In this document: positions 56,105-64,000 of the stretch, in pieces
Numbering within the stretch: position 1 is the stretch's first letter
How the letters are laid out: each line of letters opens with the position of its first letter
Position numbers and translations under genes: made by a program
The notes under the pieces: model-generated
What the model saw: the letters and a program-made list of their open reading frames with translations, nothing else
The model's database searches: none
Told to the model about the DNA's origin: nothing
From: Actinomycetes bacterium
GTDB lineage: Bacteria > Actinomycetota > Acidimicrobiia > Acidimicrobiales > Bog-793
Length of the DNA: 64,000 nucleotides
NCBI GenBank assembly: GCA_021798985.1
Contig: JAJZBI010000022.1
Coordinates: forward strand, 1 to 64,000
Reading direction: 5' to 3'

Positions 56105-56791
56105 CTAGCCGATCGGCTTGCCGGCGAGCGCCTCGAGGCCGACGGGCTGACCGGCGACGAAGAGCTCGAGTGCGCCGTCGCCGTCACGGCGCCAGGTCCC
56201 GTCCAGCTCGCGCACGAGCGCGGCGCCCTCGCCGAGGGCGGCGAGGGCGCATCCCGGTGGAGCGATCGCCATCGTCCGACGGAGCTGCGCGGTGAGCGCG
56301 CCGTCGAAGTGCGGCACGACCGCCAAGGACCGCACGAGCCCCAGACCGACGGTGAAGGCGCCGCCGCGAGGGTCGACCATCGGGTCGCTGAGGGCCATCG
56401 CCGCCTCACCGGCGCCGCCGACGGCCGCGCCGGCGCGCCAGGCCGACTCCAGGCCGTGGAGCGCGAGCGAGTTCTTCAGCACCGAGCGCAGGTGCAGCGG
56501 CGAGCCGCCCACGAGCCAGATCGCCCGGGCCGAGCGGATCTCGTCGGCGAGCTCGGGGTTCTCGGCGTCGCGGCGATTGAGGATCATGACTGGACGGACC
56601 CGGCCGCCGAGGGTGCCGAGGGCCGCCTCGGCGGCGGTGAGCACCCGTTCGGGCCGCTCGTAGGCGGCGGCGGTCGGCACGACGGCGACCTCGCCGCCGG
56701 CCGCCTCGACGAGGCGCCGTGCCACCACGTCGGGGAGCCCGCCGCCACTCAACAGCAGCGGTCCGGTGCCGGTCGTCATCGCCTCGGGCAT
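56105..56791 (-). CDS. Peptidase S51/glutamine amidotransferase-like protein lacking the Ser nucleophile
   Basis: A 228-residue class I GATase-fold protein of the S51/cyanophycinase-like type: GPLLLSGGGLPDVVARRLVE, VPTAAAYERPERVL, IWLVGGSPLHLRSVLKNS and DPMVDPRGGAFTVGLGLVRS. At the nucleophile elbow, where the family has GxSAGA, this protein reads AAVGGAGEAAMAL, so the catalytic Ser is replaced by Gly. It may be a binding protein or inactive. Start ATG 56791; ATG 56776 is an alternative. Last gene of the SLC13-VIT1-phosphatase cluster. Confidence 0.75.
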   Translation of the reverse strand: MPEAMTTGTGPLLLSGGGLPDVVARRLVEAAGGEVAVVPTAAAYERPERVLTAAEAALGTLGGRVRPVMILNRRDAENPELADEIRSARAIWLVGGSPLHLRSVLKNSLALHGLESAWRAGAAVGGAGEAAMALSDPMVDPRGGAFTVGLGLVRSLAVVPHFDGALTAQLRRTMAIAPPGCALAALGEGAALVRELDGTWRRDGDGALELFVAGQPVGLEALAGKPIG

Positions 56792-56841
56792 CGGCGAGAC
56801 GATAATGCGCGCGCCCCTCGGCGAGGGCGGATCCTGCAGCC

Positions 56842-57336
56842 TCAGCCGGCGGCGGCGGGGGCAGGGACGAGGCGGGCCGTCGCGACGCGCTCGCCTTGGA
56901 GGACGAGCTCCCACGTCCCCGCCTTGGGGACGTGGCGCGGCGAGGAGAACTCGGTGCCTTGCTGGGCGAGGTGGTCGAGCACCAGGCCAAGCACGTCGCC
57001 GTGCGTGCAGGCGACGACCGGCCCCGTGGCGGCGGCGTCGATCAGCCCGGCGAGCGCAGGCTCGGCCGGGGTGCCTTCGGCGAGGAAGGCCACCTCCTCC
57101 ACGTGCAGCCTCGTCTGGGTGGCCAGCGGGGCGACGGTCTGCGCGCAGCGCAGCGCCGGGCTGGAGACGATCCGACTCGCCCGAAGTGCCGCGAGGCGCT
57201 CGGCGAGCAGCTCGGCCTGGGCGTGGCCAAGCCTGGACAGCGGTCGCAACGCGTCGTCGTCCTCCCAGCGCTCGCGGGCGACCGCGTGGGCGTGCCGCAC
57301 GAGATGGATCACGGCAGCTCCCGGCGGCTCGCTCAC
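56842..57336 (-). CDS. Histidine phosphatase (phosphoglycerate mutase-like, SixA type)
   Basis: A 164-residue enzyme with the RHG motif VIHLVRHAHAVARERWEDDD, the second catalytic Arg in RIVSSPALRCAQT, and the second His in GPVVACTHGDVLGLV. The small size and the LRPLSRLGHAQAELLAERL segment match SixA-like phosphohistidine/phosphoester hydrolases. GTG 57336 overlaps the VIT1 stop (GTGA). Confidence 0.85.
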   Translation of the reverse strand: MSEPPGAAVIHLVRHAHAVARERWEDDDALRPLSRLGHAQAELLAERLAALRASRIVSSPALRCAQTVAPLATQTRLHVEEVAFLAEGTPAEPALAGLIDAAATGPVVACTHGDVLGLVLDHLAQQGTEFSSPRHVPKAGTWELVLQGERVATARLVPAPAAAG

Positions 57337-58112
57337 CCAGCGACGCCGATCGCCGAGCCGATCCCGAACGTCGCAGCGCCTGCGAGCGCACAGAGCACCA
57401 GCTGGCGAAGGGCCGAGCGCCACCACGAGCGCGCCGTCAGGACCGACAGCAGGCTCCCGACGGCCAAGGCGGCGAGCGCCGAGAGGCCGATCGTGATGCC
57501 GACGGCGACCATGCCCTTCGCACCGAGCAAGAAGGGGAGCAAGGGGACGAGCGCGCCGAGCGCGAAGGTGATGAACGACGACCCCGCCGCCTGGAGTGGC
57601 GCGCCGAGCTCGTCGGGGTCGATACCGAGCTCCTCCCGGGCGTGCGTCTCGAGCGCCACGTCGGGGTCCGCCATCAGCTCGGCGGCGAGCTGGGCGGCGA
57701 CCTCGCGCTCGATGCCGCGCCGCTCGTAGATGCGGGCCAGCTCACGGCGCTCGAACTCGGGGCGACGGCGCAGCTCCTCGCGCTCGATCGAGAGCTCGCG
57801 CTCGAAGGCCTCGCGCTGGGCCCGCATCGAGACGTACTCGCCGACGGCCATCGAGAACGCCCCGCCGAACAGCCCGGCGAGGCCGGCGAGGCGGATGATG
57901 CCCGCACCGGGGTGCGCACCGGCGGTCCCGAGCACGAGCGAGACGTTGGAGACCAGCCCGTCGCTGACCCCGAACACCGCGGCGCGCAGGCCACCGCCGC
58001 GCACGTCGCGGTGGTGGTGGTCGGGAAGCCCGTCGACTCCCCCAGACGGGTCGGGCGAGGGGGCGCGGCGCGCCCCCCGGCCCACCATGCGCGCGAGGAG
58101 GGTGCCGGCCAC
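57333..58112 (-). CDS. VIT1/CCC1-family iron/manganese transporter
   Basis: A 259-residue membrane protein with the family opening LRAAVFGVSDGLVSNVSLVL, the GGAFSMAVGEYVSMRAQREA segment, a charged cytosolic helical region of about 70 residues rich in Glu and Arg (metal binding in the family), and C-terminal helices ITFALGALVPLLPFLLG, GITIGLSALAALAVGSLLSV and LRQLVLCALAGAATFGIGSA. It is likely to export Fe(II) or Mn(II). It lies 10 bp after the SLC13-type gene and overlaps the phosphatase gene. Confidence 0.9.
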   Translation of the reverse strand: MAGTLLARMVGRGARRAPSPDPSGGVDGLPDHHHRDVRGGGLRAAVFGVSDGLVSNVSLVLGTAGAHPGAGIIRLAGLAGLFGGAFSMAVGEYVSMRAQREAFERELSIEREELRRRPEFERRELARIYERRGIEREVAAQLAAELMADPDVALETHAREELGIDPDELGAPLQAAGSSFITFALGALVPLLPFLLGAKGMVAVGITIGLSALAALAVGSLLSVLTARSWWRSALRQLVLCALAGAATFGIGSAIGVAG

Positions 58113-58122
58113 GAGCGCGAGG

Positions 58123-59328
58123 TTAGGGCGTGGCGAGCAACGCCCGCAGCGCCACGAGCGCGGCCGCGGCGGCGACGAGCGCAGGGAGCGCCACCTTCCA
58201 GGCGAGTCCCAGGTACTCCCGCTCGCCGAAGGGCACGCCGAGCCGGCGCACGGTCTCCAGCCACAACAGCGAAGCGAGCGTCCCGCTCGGCAGCGCCAGC
58301 GGTGCGACGTTGGCGCCGAGCAGGACGGCCCACGTCGACCAGCTCGGGTGCGCCGACAGGTGCGGCAAGCTCACGAGGAGCGCCGGGAGGTTGTTGAGGG
58401 CGTTCGCGCCGACGCTCAGCATGCCGAGGTCGCGCAGCATCCCGAGCGGCGAGCTCGACCCGAAGAGGCTGGCGAGCGAGAGCTGGTGCGCGATTGCGGC
58501 GGCCAGGGCGCCGAGGCCGAGCACGGTGCCGACGCTCTTCCACGGCACGACCCGCAAGGGCAAGCGCCGAGTCAGGGCGACCAGCACGAGGTCGCCGCCG
58601 ACCGCGACCTCCCAGGGCGAGCCCCCGAGGTCCGAGGTGGCGAGGAACCCGGTGACGCAGGCGGCCACGATGATCCCGCCGAGCACGAGGGCCCGCCGGT
58701 CCGCCGACAAGCGCGAGGACGGTGTCGGGGCGATCGCGGCGACCCCGGCGACCTGGGGGAGGCGGAGGTAGGCGAGCCAGCCCACCGCCGTCGCGGCGAG
58801 CGTCGGCAGCCCGAGGTGCATCAGGAAGCCGACGCTTGACAGGCCGAGCGCTGGGGTGGCGATCAGGTTGGTGAGGTTCGAGATGGGCAGCGCCGATGAG
58901 GCGAGGCAGGACAAGAGCAGCGGCTGCAGGCACAGCGCCAGCGCGTCGACGCGGCGGCGCTCGGCGAGGCGCAGGTAGAGGGGGGTCAGCATCACGACCG
59001 CCGCGTCGAGGTTGAGCAGCATCGTGACGAGGCCGGCGAGCACCCAGCAGGCCCCCAGGTAGTGGCGGCCGGCGCCGATCCGCCGTGCCAGCTCCTCGAA
59101 GAAGCCGAGCTCGTCGAGCAGGACGGCGAGGGGCACGGCGGCGAGGACGAAGCCCAGCGGGGCGAGGAGGGGGGAGAGGGCGTGTAGGCCGGCACGGGGC
59201 GCGAGCAGCCCGGCACCGATCGCCACGGCGCCGAGCGCGGGCGGCACGAGGAAGCCGATGCGCGGCAACCAGATCAGCGCCGCCACGGCGGCAGCGAGCA
59301 GCACGATGCTCCCGGCGGTGCTCAGCAA
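58123..59328 (-). CDS. SLC13/ArsB-like permease (ion transporter superfamily)
   Basis: A protein of about 400 residues with 10-11 helices. The conserved helix-hairpin segments LLNLDAAVVMLTPLYLRLAE, SALPISNLTNLIATPALGLS and VGANALNNLPALLVSLPHLS are the two inverted NL/NN repeats of the ArsB/NhaD/SLC13 superfamily. The substrate could be arsenite, Na+, citrate or a dicarboxylate. The start is unclear: TTG 59328 places the first helix at the N-terminus but its GGAGG is only 2 nt away; ATG 59403 lacks a ribosome-binding site. First gene of a four-gene reverse cluster. Confidence 0.85.
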   Translation of the reverse strand: MLSTAGSIVLLAAAVAALIWLPRIGFLVPPALGAVAIGAGLLAPRAGLHALSPLLAPLGFVLAAVPLAVLLDELGFFEELARRIGAGRHYLGACWVLAGLVTMLLNLDAAVVMLTPLYLRLAERRRVDALALCLQPLLLSCLASSALPISNLTNLIATPALGLSSVGFLMHLGLPTLAATAVGWLAYLRLPQVAGVAAIAPTPSSRLSADRRALVLGGIIVAACVTGFLATSDLGGSPWEVAVGGDLVLVALTRRLPLRVVPWKSVGTVLGLGALAAAIAHQLSLASLFGSSSPLGMLRDLGMLSVGANALNNLPALLVSLPHLSAHPSWSTWAVLLGANVAPLALPSGTLASLLWLETVRRLGVPFGEREYLGLAWKVALPALVAAAAALVALRALLATP

Positions 59329-59410
59329 GGCCTCCTCACGTCGCGGCCGGACCGTCTCGCCTCGCCGGCTGGCTCGCCCATTCCCTGTGGTGCCCCACAG
59401 CATGCCGGCT

Positions 59411-59431
59411 GGGGTGCAAGAGGGGTGCAAG
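59411..59431. repeat. Direct repeat with 11-bp period in the regulator promoter region
   Basis: GGGGTGCAAG occurs at 59411-59420 and 59422-59431. One helical turn between direct repeats is the usual geometry for OmpR/PhoB-type regulators, and such a gene begins just downstream. Confidence 0.5.
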
Positions 59432-59577
59432 CGAGCTTTCGCTGAGAATTCGTCGCCCCGTCACGCCCCGTTCACCGCGGCCTCGCATCGGCGTCACCGC
59501 GCCCCGCCACGATGCGAGCGAGCTGCGGCGGAGGGTCCGCGCGAACGAGGTGGCGACGAGTGGGCGCAGCTGCCGTG

Positions 59578-60315
59578 GTGCCAGGCGAGCGGACACGCTG
59601 GCCGAGGGTGCTGGTGGTCGAGGACGACGAGAGCCACGTGCTCGCGCTCAGCATCGGCCTCGAGCGCGAGGGCCTTGCGGTGACCGCCGTGCGCGACGGG
59701 CGCGACGCCCTCGCCGCCTTCGAGACGCTGCAGCCCGACGTCGTGCTGCTCGACGTCATGCTGCCCGGCCTGTCGGGGATCGAGATCTGTCGCGAGCTGA
59801 GGGCGCGGGGGGTCGACACGCCGATCATCATGGTCAGCTCGCGCAGCGAGGAGGTCGACGTCGTCGTCGGCATCGAGGTCGGCGCCGACGACTACGTGCC
59901 CAAGCCCTACCGCGTGCGCGAGCTGGCTGCCCGCATCGGTGCGTTGCTGCGCCGCCGCTACGCCGCCGAGCGCGCTGTGGCCGGCACGCCCAGCGCTCCG
60001 GTCACGAGCGCCGTGCTGCGTGCCGGCGAGGTGGTGCTCGATCCCGACCGCCACGAGGTCTTCGTCCGCGGTGAGGCCGTCGAGCTTCCGCTGCGCGAGT
60101 TCCAGGTGCTGCGTGAGCTGCTCGCCAGCGCCGGGCGGGTCGTGACGCGCGAGGCGCTGCTCGAGCGGGTGTGGGGCCTCGACTACGACGGCGACCCGCG
60201 CATCGTGGCCACCTTGGTCGGCCGGCTACGGGCGCGCATCGAGCCCGATCCCGAGGAGCCGACCCACATCCTCACGATTCGCGGCATCGGGTATCGCTTC
60301 AACGATCGCGCCTGA
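59578..60315 (+). CDS. OmpR/RegX3-type response regulator
   Basis: About 245 residues. The receiver domain is complete: acidic pair in RVLVVEDDESHVL, phosphoacceptor Asp in DVVLLDVMLPGLSG, conserved Ser in IIMVSSRSEEVD and Lys in DDYVPKPYRVRELAARI. The C-terminal winged helix is LPLREFQVLRELLASAGRVV, TREALLERVWGLDYDGDPRI, ILTIRGIGYRF. The start is ambiguous (GTG 59575/59578 or ATG 59512); I chose the one nearest the receiver strand. No histidine kinase gene adjoins, so its partner is elsewhere. Divergent from the SLC13-type gene across the 11-bp direct repeat. Confidence 0.9.
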   Translation: MPGERTRWPRVLVVEDDESHVLALSIGLEREGLAVTAVRDGRDALAAFETLQPDVVLLDVMLPGLSGIEICRELRARGVDTPIIMVSSRSEEVDVVVGIEVGADDYVPKPYRVRELAARIGALLRRRYAAERAVAGTPSAPVTSAVLRAGEVVLDPDRHEVFVRGEAVELPLREFQVLRELLASAGRVVTREALLERVWGLDYDGDPRIVATLVGRLRARIEPDPEEPTHILTIRGIGYRFNDRA

Positions 60316-60367
60316 GCCGAGCTGGCGGAGCGCTCGGCGCGAGCCGCCGGCGCCCGAGCGCCGCCCC

Positions 60368-60373
60368 TACACT
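60368..60373 (+). promoter_or_regulatory. -10 box (TACACT) of pyrE
   Basis: TACACT ends 8 nt before ATG 60382 with no Shine-Dalgarno sequence between them, consistent with a leaderless mRNA. Confidence 0.5.
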
Positions 60374-60381
60374 CGGCCACG

Positions 60382-61005
60382 ATGGATCAACGTGACGCCG
60401 CTCGGTCGCCGGCCACCCCTGCCCCACTTGGCGACGCGCGGCTCGTGCGGCTGCGCACGGTCATCCTCGAGCACGGATATCTGCGGCGCGAGCAGCCCTT
60501 CCAGCTCTCCTCGGGCGGCATGAGCTACGACTACGTCGACCTGCGCCGTGCGCTGTCGCGTGGTGCCGACCTCGTGGCCGCCGCCGAGGCGCTGATCGCC
60601 GCCCTCGAGGAGCGAGCGCCAGGCTACGACGCGATCGGCGGCATGACGATGGGCGCGGACCCGATCGCCCACGCCGTCGCCGTGCTCGCCCGATCCTCGT
60701 GGTTCTCGGTCCGCAAGCAGGAAAAGCACCATGGTGCCGGGCGGCGCATCGAGGGCGCCGCGCTCGAAGCGGGCCGGCGCGTCGTCCTCGTCGAAGACAC
60801 GGTCTCGACTGGCCGCTCGATCCTCGAGGCGCTGGATGTCGTCGCAGCGAGCGGTGCGAAGGTCGTCGTGGCCTGCACGCTGCTCGACCGCGGCGAGCTC
60901 GCGGCGGCGCGCTTTTCTGAGCGGGGCGTGCCGTACTTCCGCCTGCTGAGCTACGAGGACCTCGGCATCGAGCCCATCGGGGACCCCGCCAGCTCGACCC
61001 CGTGA
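60382..61005 (+). CDS. pyrE: Orotate phosphoribosyltransferase
   Basis: A 207-residue enzyme making orotidine monophosphate from orotate and PRPP. Motifs: GYLRREQPFQLSSGGMSYDY at the N-terminus, IGGMTMGADPIAHAVAV, FSVRKQEKHHGAGRRIEG (flexible loop Lys residues) and the PRPP-binding VVLVEDTVSTGRSILEAL. It overlaps the downstream MarP gene by GTGA. The mRNA appears leaderless. Confidence 0.94.
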   Translation: MDQRDAARSPATPAPLGDARLVRLRTVILEHGYLRREQPFQLSSGGMSYDYVDLRRALSRGADLVAAAEALIAALEERAPGYDAIGGMTMGADPIAHAVAVLARSSWFSVRKQEKHHGAGRRIEGAALEAGRRVVLVEDTVSTGRSILEALDVVAASGAKVVVACTLLDRGELAAARFSERGVPYFRLLSYEDLGIEPIGDPASSTP

Positions 61006-62174
61006 ACGCGCTCGACGTCGTCTTGGCGGTCGTCCTCGTCCTCGCCGCGCTGCGAGGCGCCCGCCTTGGCGCCGCCGTCCAGCTCGTGACCTTTGCCGGC
61101 CTACTCGCCGGGCTCAGCCTCGGCGCCGCCCTGGTCGGCCTGATCGCGCCCAACTTCTCGAGCCCGACGCTGCAGCTGTTCGTCACCTTGCTGTCGCTCG
61201 CCGTGCCGGCGGCCGTGCTCGCCGCGGCGGGCCGCCGCCTCGGCGTGCGCGCCTGGCGGCTGGCCCGGAGGATGCGCATCGGCGCGATCGATGCCGTCCT
61301 CGGCGTCGTCATCTCGCTCGGGGGGACACTCGTCGTCTGCTGGCTCCTCGCCTCCCTCCTCATCACCGCCCCGGTCCCGGCGCTCGCCAGCCAGATCGAG
61401 AGCTCGGCGCTGCTGCGTCGCGTGCAGGCGGTGATGCCGCCGGTTCCTGACGCCTTCGCCGCCGTGCAGCGCTACCTGTCGGCGAGCGGCTTTCCCGAGG
61501 TGCTCGTCAACGCACTCCCGGCCGTCTCAGGGCCCGTGCACCTGGCGAGCGGCGCCGAGGTGGCCCGCGCCGTCGCCCTGGCACGGAGCGCGACGGTCAA
61601 GGTGGTGGCGCTCGGCTGCGGTGACGAGCAAGAGGGCTCGGGGTTCGCGGTCGCACCCGGGCTGTTCGTGACCAATGCGCACGTCGTCGCCGGAACCACG
61701 GACATCACGGTCGAAGCCGTCGGCGGTCGCTCGGCGAAAGCGACGGTCGTCGAGTTCGACCCGCGCTTTGACCTTGCCGTGCTGCGGACGGCCCCGCTCG
61801 GCACTCCCGTGCTCGCCATCGACCGTCGCCCGATCGGCCAGGGGCGCGCCACGGTCGTCCTTGGCTTTCCCGGCGGCGGCCCGTTCAAGGCCGTTCCGGC
61901 GGGCATCGCGGCGCGCTTTGTGGCCGAGGGTCGTGACATCTACGGGGGCGCCATGGTCCAGCGCCTCGTCTACCAGCTCGACGCCGTGGTGCGCCCCGGG
62001 AACTCCGGTGGTCCGCTGCTCACCCCACGTGGAGAGGTGGTCGGCGTCGTCTTCTCGCGCTCGGTCGCCGATCCTCACGTGGGCTACGCACTCGCCTCGC
62101 CCGGCGTGCGCCGGCGCGTGGAGGAGGCAGCGCACCTGCGCCTTGCGGTCTCGACGCAGTCCTGCGCCAGCTGA
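61002..62174 (+). CDS. marP: MarP-like membrane serine protease (CvpA + trypsin-like)
   Basis: A 390-residue protein: four N-terminal helices of the CvpA/colicin V production type (ALDVVLAVVLVLAALRGARL, LSLAVPAAVLAAAG, ...), then an extracytoplasmic chymotrypsin-like protease with His in GLFVTNAHVVAGTT, Asp in EFDPRFDLAVLR and Ser in VVRPGNSGGPLLTPRGEVVG. Two cysteines in the protease domain (LGCGDEQEG and the C-terminal TQSCAS) could form the redox disulfide described for mycobacterial MarP (Rv3671c). The start is GTG 61002 overlapping the pyrE stop. In mycobacteria MarP supports acid resistance; role here inferred. Confidence 0.9.
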   Translation: MNALDVVLAVVLVLAALRGARLGAAVQLVTFAGLLAGLSLGAALVGLIAPNFSSPTLQLFVTLLSLAVPAAVLAAAGRRLGVRAWRLARRMRIGAIDAVLGVVISLGGTLVVCWLLASLLITAPVPALASQIESSALLRRVQAVMPPVPDAFAAVQRYLSASGFPEVLVNALPAVSGPVHLASGAEVARAVALARSATVKVVALGCGDEQEGSGFAVAPGLFVTNAHVVAGTTDITVEAVGGRSAKATVVEFDPRFDLAVLRTAPLGTPVLAIDRRPIGQGRATVVLGFPGGGPFKAVPAGIAARFVAEGRDIYGGAMVQRLVYQLDAVVRPGNSGGPLLTPRGEVVGVVFSRSVADPHVGYALASPGVRRRVEEAAHLRLAVSTQSCAS

Positions 62175-62257
62175 GCAGGGGTGATGGCAGCACCGGGCAG
62201 GGAATTTGACCGCCCACCTCGGGCGCGACGGCAGGTTGTGCGCCCGAGCGGGTAAAG

Positions 62258-64000
62258 ATGTCGGGCGTGGCGCTACGGCTCGAGGACTACGGGGTGATCG
62301 GCGACACGCACACCGCCGCGCTCGTCGGGCGTGATGGCTCGATCGACTGGCTCTGCCTTCCCCGCTTCGACTCCGCCGCCTGCTTCTCCCGTCTGCTCGG
62401 TGACGAGCGCCACGGATACTGGCGCATCGCGCCAGCAGCCTCTCCTCGCCCGGGGGATGGGGCGCCCCTCATGGCAACGAGACGCAGCTACCGAGAGAAC
62501 ACGCTCGTGCTCGAGAGCGAGTTCTCCACGCCGTCGGGGACGGTGCGGATCATCGATTGCATGCCGGTGAGAGAAACCCACCCGGAGATCGTGCGCGTCG
62601 TCCAGGGGGTGAGCGGCCGCGTCGACATGCGTATGGACCTCGTGGTCCGCTTCGGCTACGGAAACATCCAGCCATGGGTGCGCCGGATCGATGGGCTCCT
62701 AACGGCGATCGCCGGCCCGGACGCCGTCGCGCTCTTCAGTCGGGTGCCGACCCATGGCGAGCACATGAGCACGGTGGCGGACTTCACCGTGAGCGAGGGC
62801 CAGTCGCTCCCCTTCGTGCTGTCGTGGTACCCCTCGAACGAGGCCCCACCCCGTCCCGTGGACGGCCACTACAGCGTCGCCGACACCACGCAGTTCTGGC
62901 AGGACTGGGCCGAGCGTTGCGAGATCCCGCCGGGCGAGTGGCGCGACGCGGTGCTGCGCTCCGCCATCACCTTGAAGGCGCTCACCTTCGCGCCGAGCGG
63001 CGGCATCGTCGCCGCCGCCACGACCTCGCTGCCCGAGACGCTCGGTGGCGGCAGGAACTGGGACTACCGCTTCTGCTGGCTGCGGGACGCGACCTTGACG
63101 CTGAGCTCGCTCATGGCCTGCGGCTACCACGACGAGGCCGCCGCCTGGAGGGACTGGCTCTTGCGGGCGGTCGCCGGCGATCCCTCCCAGCTCCAGATCA
63201 TGTACGGCCCGGCCGGTGAGCGCGAGCTGCGAGAGGCAGAGATCCCCTGGCTCGGTGGCTACGAGGGGTCCAAGCCGGTGCGCATCGGCAACGCGGCCGC
63301 CGGCCAATACCAGCTCGACGTGTACGGCGAGGTGCTCTCGACCCTGCACGAGTCGCGGCGCGGCGGCCTCGAGGACGAGTCGGCGTGGGACCTCGAGCGG
63401 GTGCTGCTCGACTTCCTCGAGGACGGCTGGCGTCAGCCCGACGATGGGATCTGGGAGGTTCGCGGCCCGCGGCGCGACTTCACCCATTCCCGCGTGATGG
63501 CCTGGGTCGCCTTCGACCGGGCGATCCAAGACGCCGAGCGCTACCACCTCGAGGGCCCGGTCGATCGTTGGCGCGCGGCCCGCGAGGAGATTCACCGTGA
63601 AGTCCTCGAGAAGGGTTACGACCCCGAGCGCAAGACCTTCACGCAGTACTACGGCTCCAAGGAGCTCGACGCGAGCACCTTGTTGATCCCGATCGTCGGT
63701 TTCTTGCCGCCGAGTGACGAGCGCGTGAAGGGCACCGTCGCCGCCATTGAGAGCGAGCTCGTCCAGGACGGCTTCGTGCTCCGCTACGACGCGGCGAACG
63801 CCGGGGGCATCGACGGCCTGACCGGGCGGGAGGGAGCGTTCTTGGCGTGCTCGTTCTGGCTGGCGGACAACTACGACCTGATCGGGCGGCGAGACGATGC
63901 CGTCGCCCTGTTCGAGCGGCTGCTCGCGCTCCGCAATGATCTCGGCCTGCTCTCTGAGGAGTACGACCCGGTGGCCAAGCGCCTGGTCGGCAACTTCCCC
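62258..64000 (+). CDS. GH15 glucoamylase/trehalase family protein, 3' end outside window
   Basis: 581 codons are visible with no stop. The start ATG 62258 gives SGVALRLEDYGVIGDTHTAA, LVGRDGSIDWLCLPRFDSAA, the typical N-terminal domain of actinobacterial GH15 trehalases such as Rv2402. Catalytic-barrel segments include GGGRNWDYRFCWLRDATLTL, IMYGPAGERELREAEIPWLG, GYEGSKPVRIGNAAAGQYQL, DVYGEVLSTL and LTGREGAFLACSFWL, and the final part LLSEEYDPVAKRLVGNFP contains the second catalytic Glu (EEYDP). No signal peptide, so it acts in the cytosol, probably on trehalose or alpha-glucans. Confidence 0.9.
   Translation, partial: MSGVALRLEDYGVIGDTHTAALVGRDGSIDWLCLPRFDSAACFSRLLGDERHGYWRIAPAASPRPGDGAPLMATRRSYRENTLVLESEFSTPSGTVRIIDCMPVRETHPEIVRVVQGVSGRVDMRMDLVVRFGYGNIQPWVRRIDGLLTAIAGPDAVALFSRVPTHGEHMSTVADFTVSEGQSLPFVLSWYPSNEAPPRPVDGHYSVADTTQFWQDWAERCEIPPGEWRDAVLRSAITLKALTFAPSGGIVAAATTSLPETLGGGRNWDYRFCWLRDATLTLSSLMACGYHDEAAAWRDWLLRAVAGDPSQLQIMYGPAGERELREAEIPWLGGYEGSKPVRIGNAAAGQYQLDVYGEVLSTLHESRRGGLEDESAWDLERVLLDFLEDGWRQPDDGIWEVRGPRRDFTHSRVMAWVAFDRAIQDAERYHLEGPVDRWRAAREEIHREVLEKGYDPERKTFTQYYGSKELDASTLLIPIVGFLPPSDERVKGTVAAIESELVQDGFVLRYDAANAGGIDGLTGREGAFLACSFWLADNYDLIGRRDDAVALFERLLALRNDLGLLSEEYDPVAKRLVGNFP

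Overview
The window is a chromosomal segment of a very GC-rich actinobacterium. The signs are a WhiB regulator, a TopA with a lysine-rich tail instead of zinc fingers, a GlnR-like orphan regulator, a MarP-type protease, an HesB/ErpA protein and many GTG starts. Gene content and order (archaeal-type ProS, two Get3-like ATPases divergent from a whiB, TrkA pair divergent from an APC permease) would fit the class Acidimicrobiia or a relative, but this placement is inference. Coding density is high, genes often overlap as ATGA/GTGA, and many starts have a TANNNT box 6-10 nt upstream, suggesting leaderless mRNAs.

Layout. 0-10 kb: a broken GNAT gene beside tRNA-Gly(CCC), dcd, holB-topA (reverse), an APC permease fused to an OB-fold domain divergent from a TrkA pair, then a HAD phosphatase. 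10-20 kb: a secreted GH51-like arabinofuranosidase homologue carrying an insertion, argG, a MacB-type ABC exporter, a neocarzinostatin-fold lipoprotein, an SRPBCC protein, and a nitrate/sulfonate/pyrimidine-type ABC importer. 20-30 kb: a DEAD-box helicase, an SDR with lower GC3 than its neighbours, a principal-type sigma factor, nadE, and glnA followed by a GlnR-like regulator lacking a phosphoacceptor. 30-35.8 kb: whiB-erpA-ridA-propeller lipoprotein (reverse), two Get3-like ATPases, a receiver domain, a CorC-like protein whose stop lies inside tRNA-Pro(CGG), and a decayed tyrosine recombinase at the tRNA 3' side.

35.8-44.5 kb is a complete glycan-utilisation locus: GH127 beta-L-arabinofuranosidase, GH31 alpha-xylosidase-like enzyme, two ABC permeases and a TTG-started solute-binding protein, divergent from a LacI regulator. 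Two near-identical 16-bp operator-like palindromes lie about 70 bp upstream of each divergent start. The inferred scheme is that oligosaccharides carrying arabinose or xylose are imported, trimmed in the cytoplasm and sensed by the LacI protein.

44.5-64 kb: a GT-C-like membrane protein, a hypothetical protein, a CHAP hydrolase, archaeal-type proS, a complete 1.78-kb insertion sequence placed exactly at the convergent proS/asd junction (4-bp CTAG duplication that includes the asd stop codon), the asd-lysC aspartate pathway (with a probable internal beta-subunit start), two tandem cyclophilins divergent from lysC over a 43-nt spacer, a four-gene reverse cluster (SLC13-type transporter, VIT1, histidine phosphatase, S51-like protein lacking its Ser), an OmpR-type response regulator without a kinase, pyrE-marP, and a GH15 glucoamylase/trehalase running off the end.

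I found no CRISPR array, phage cluster or clearly new multi-gene defence system. The most unusual items are the APC/OB-fold fusion, the mirrored LacI operators, the integrase relic at tRNA-Pro, the IS landing site, the back-to-back lysC/cyclophilin promoters and the domain inserted in the GH51-like enzyme.
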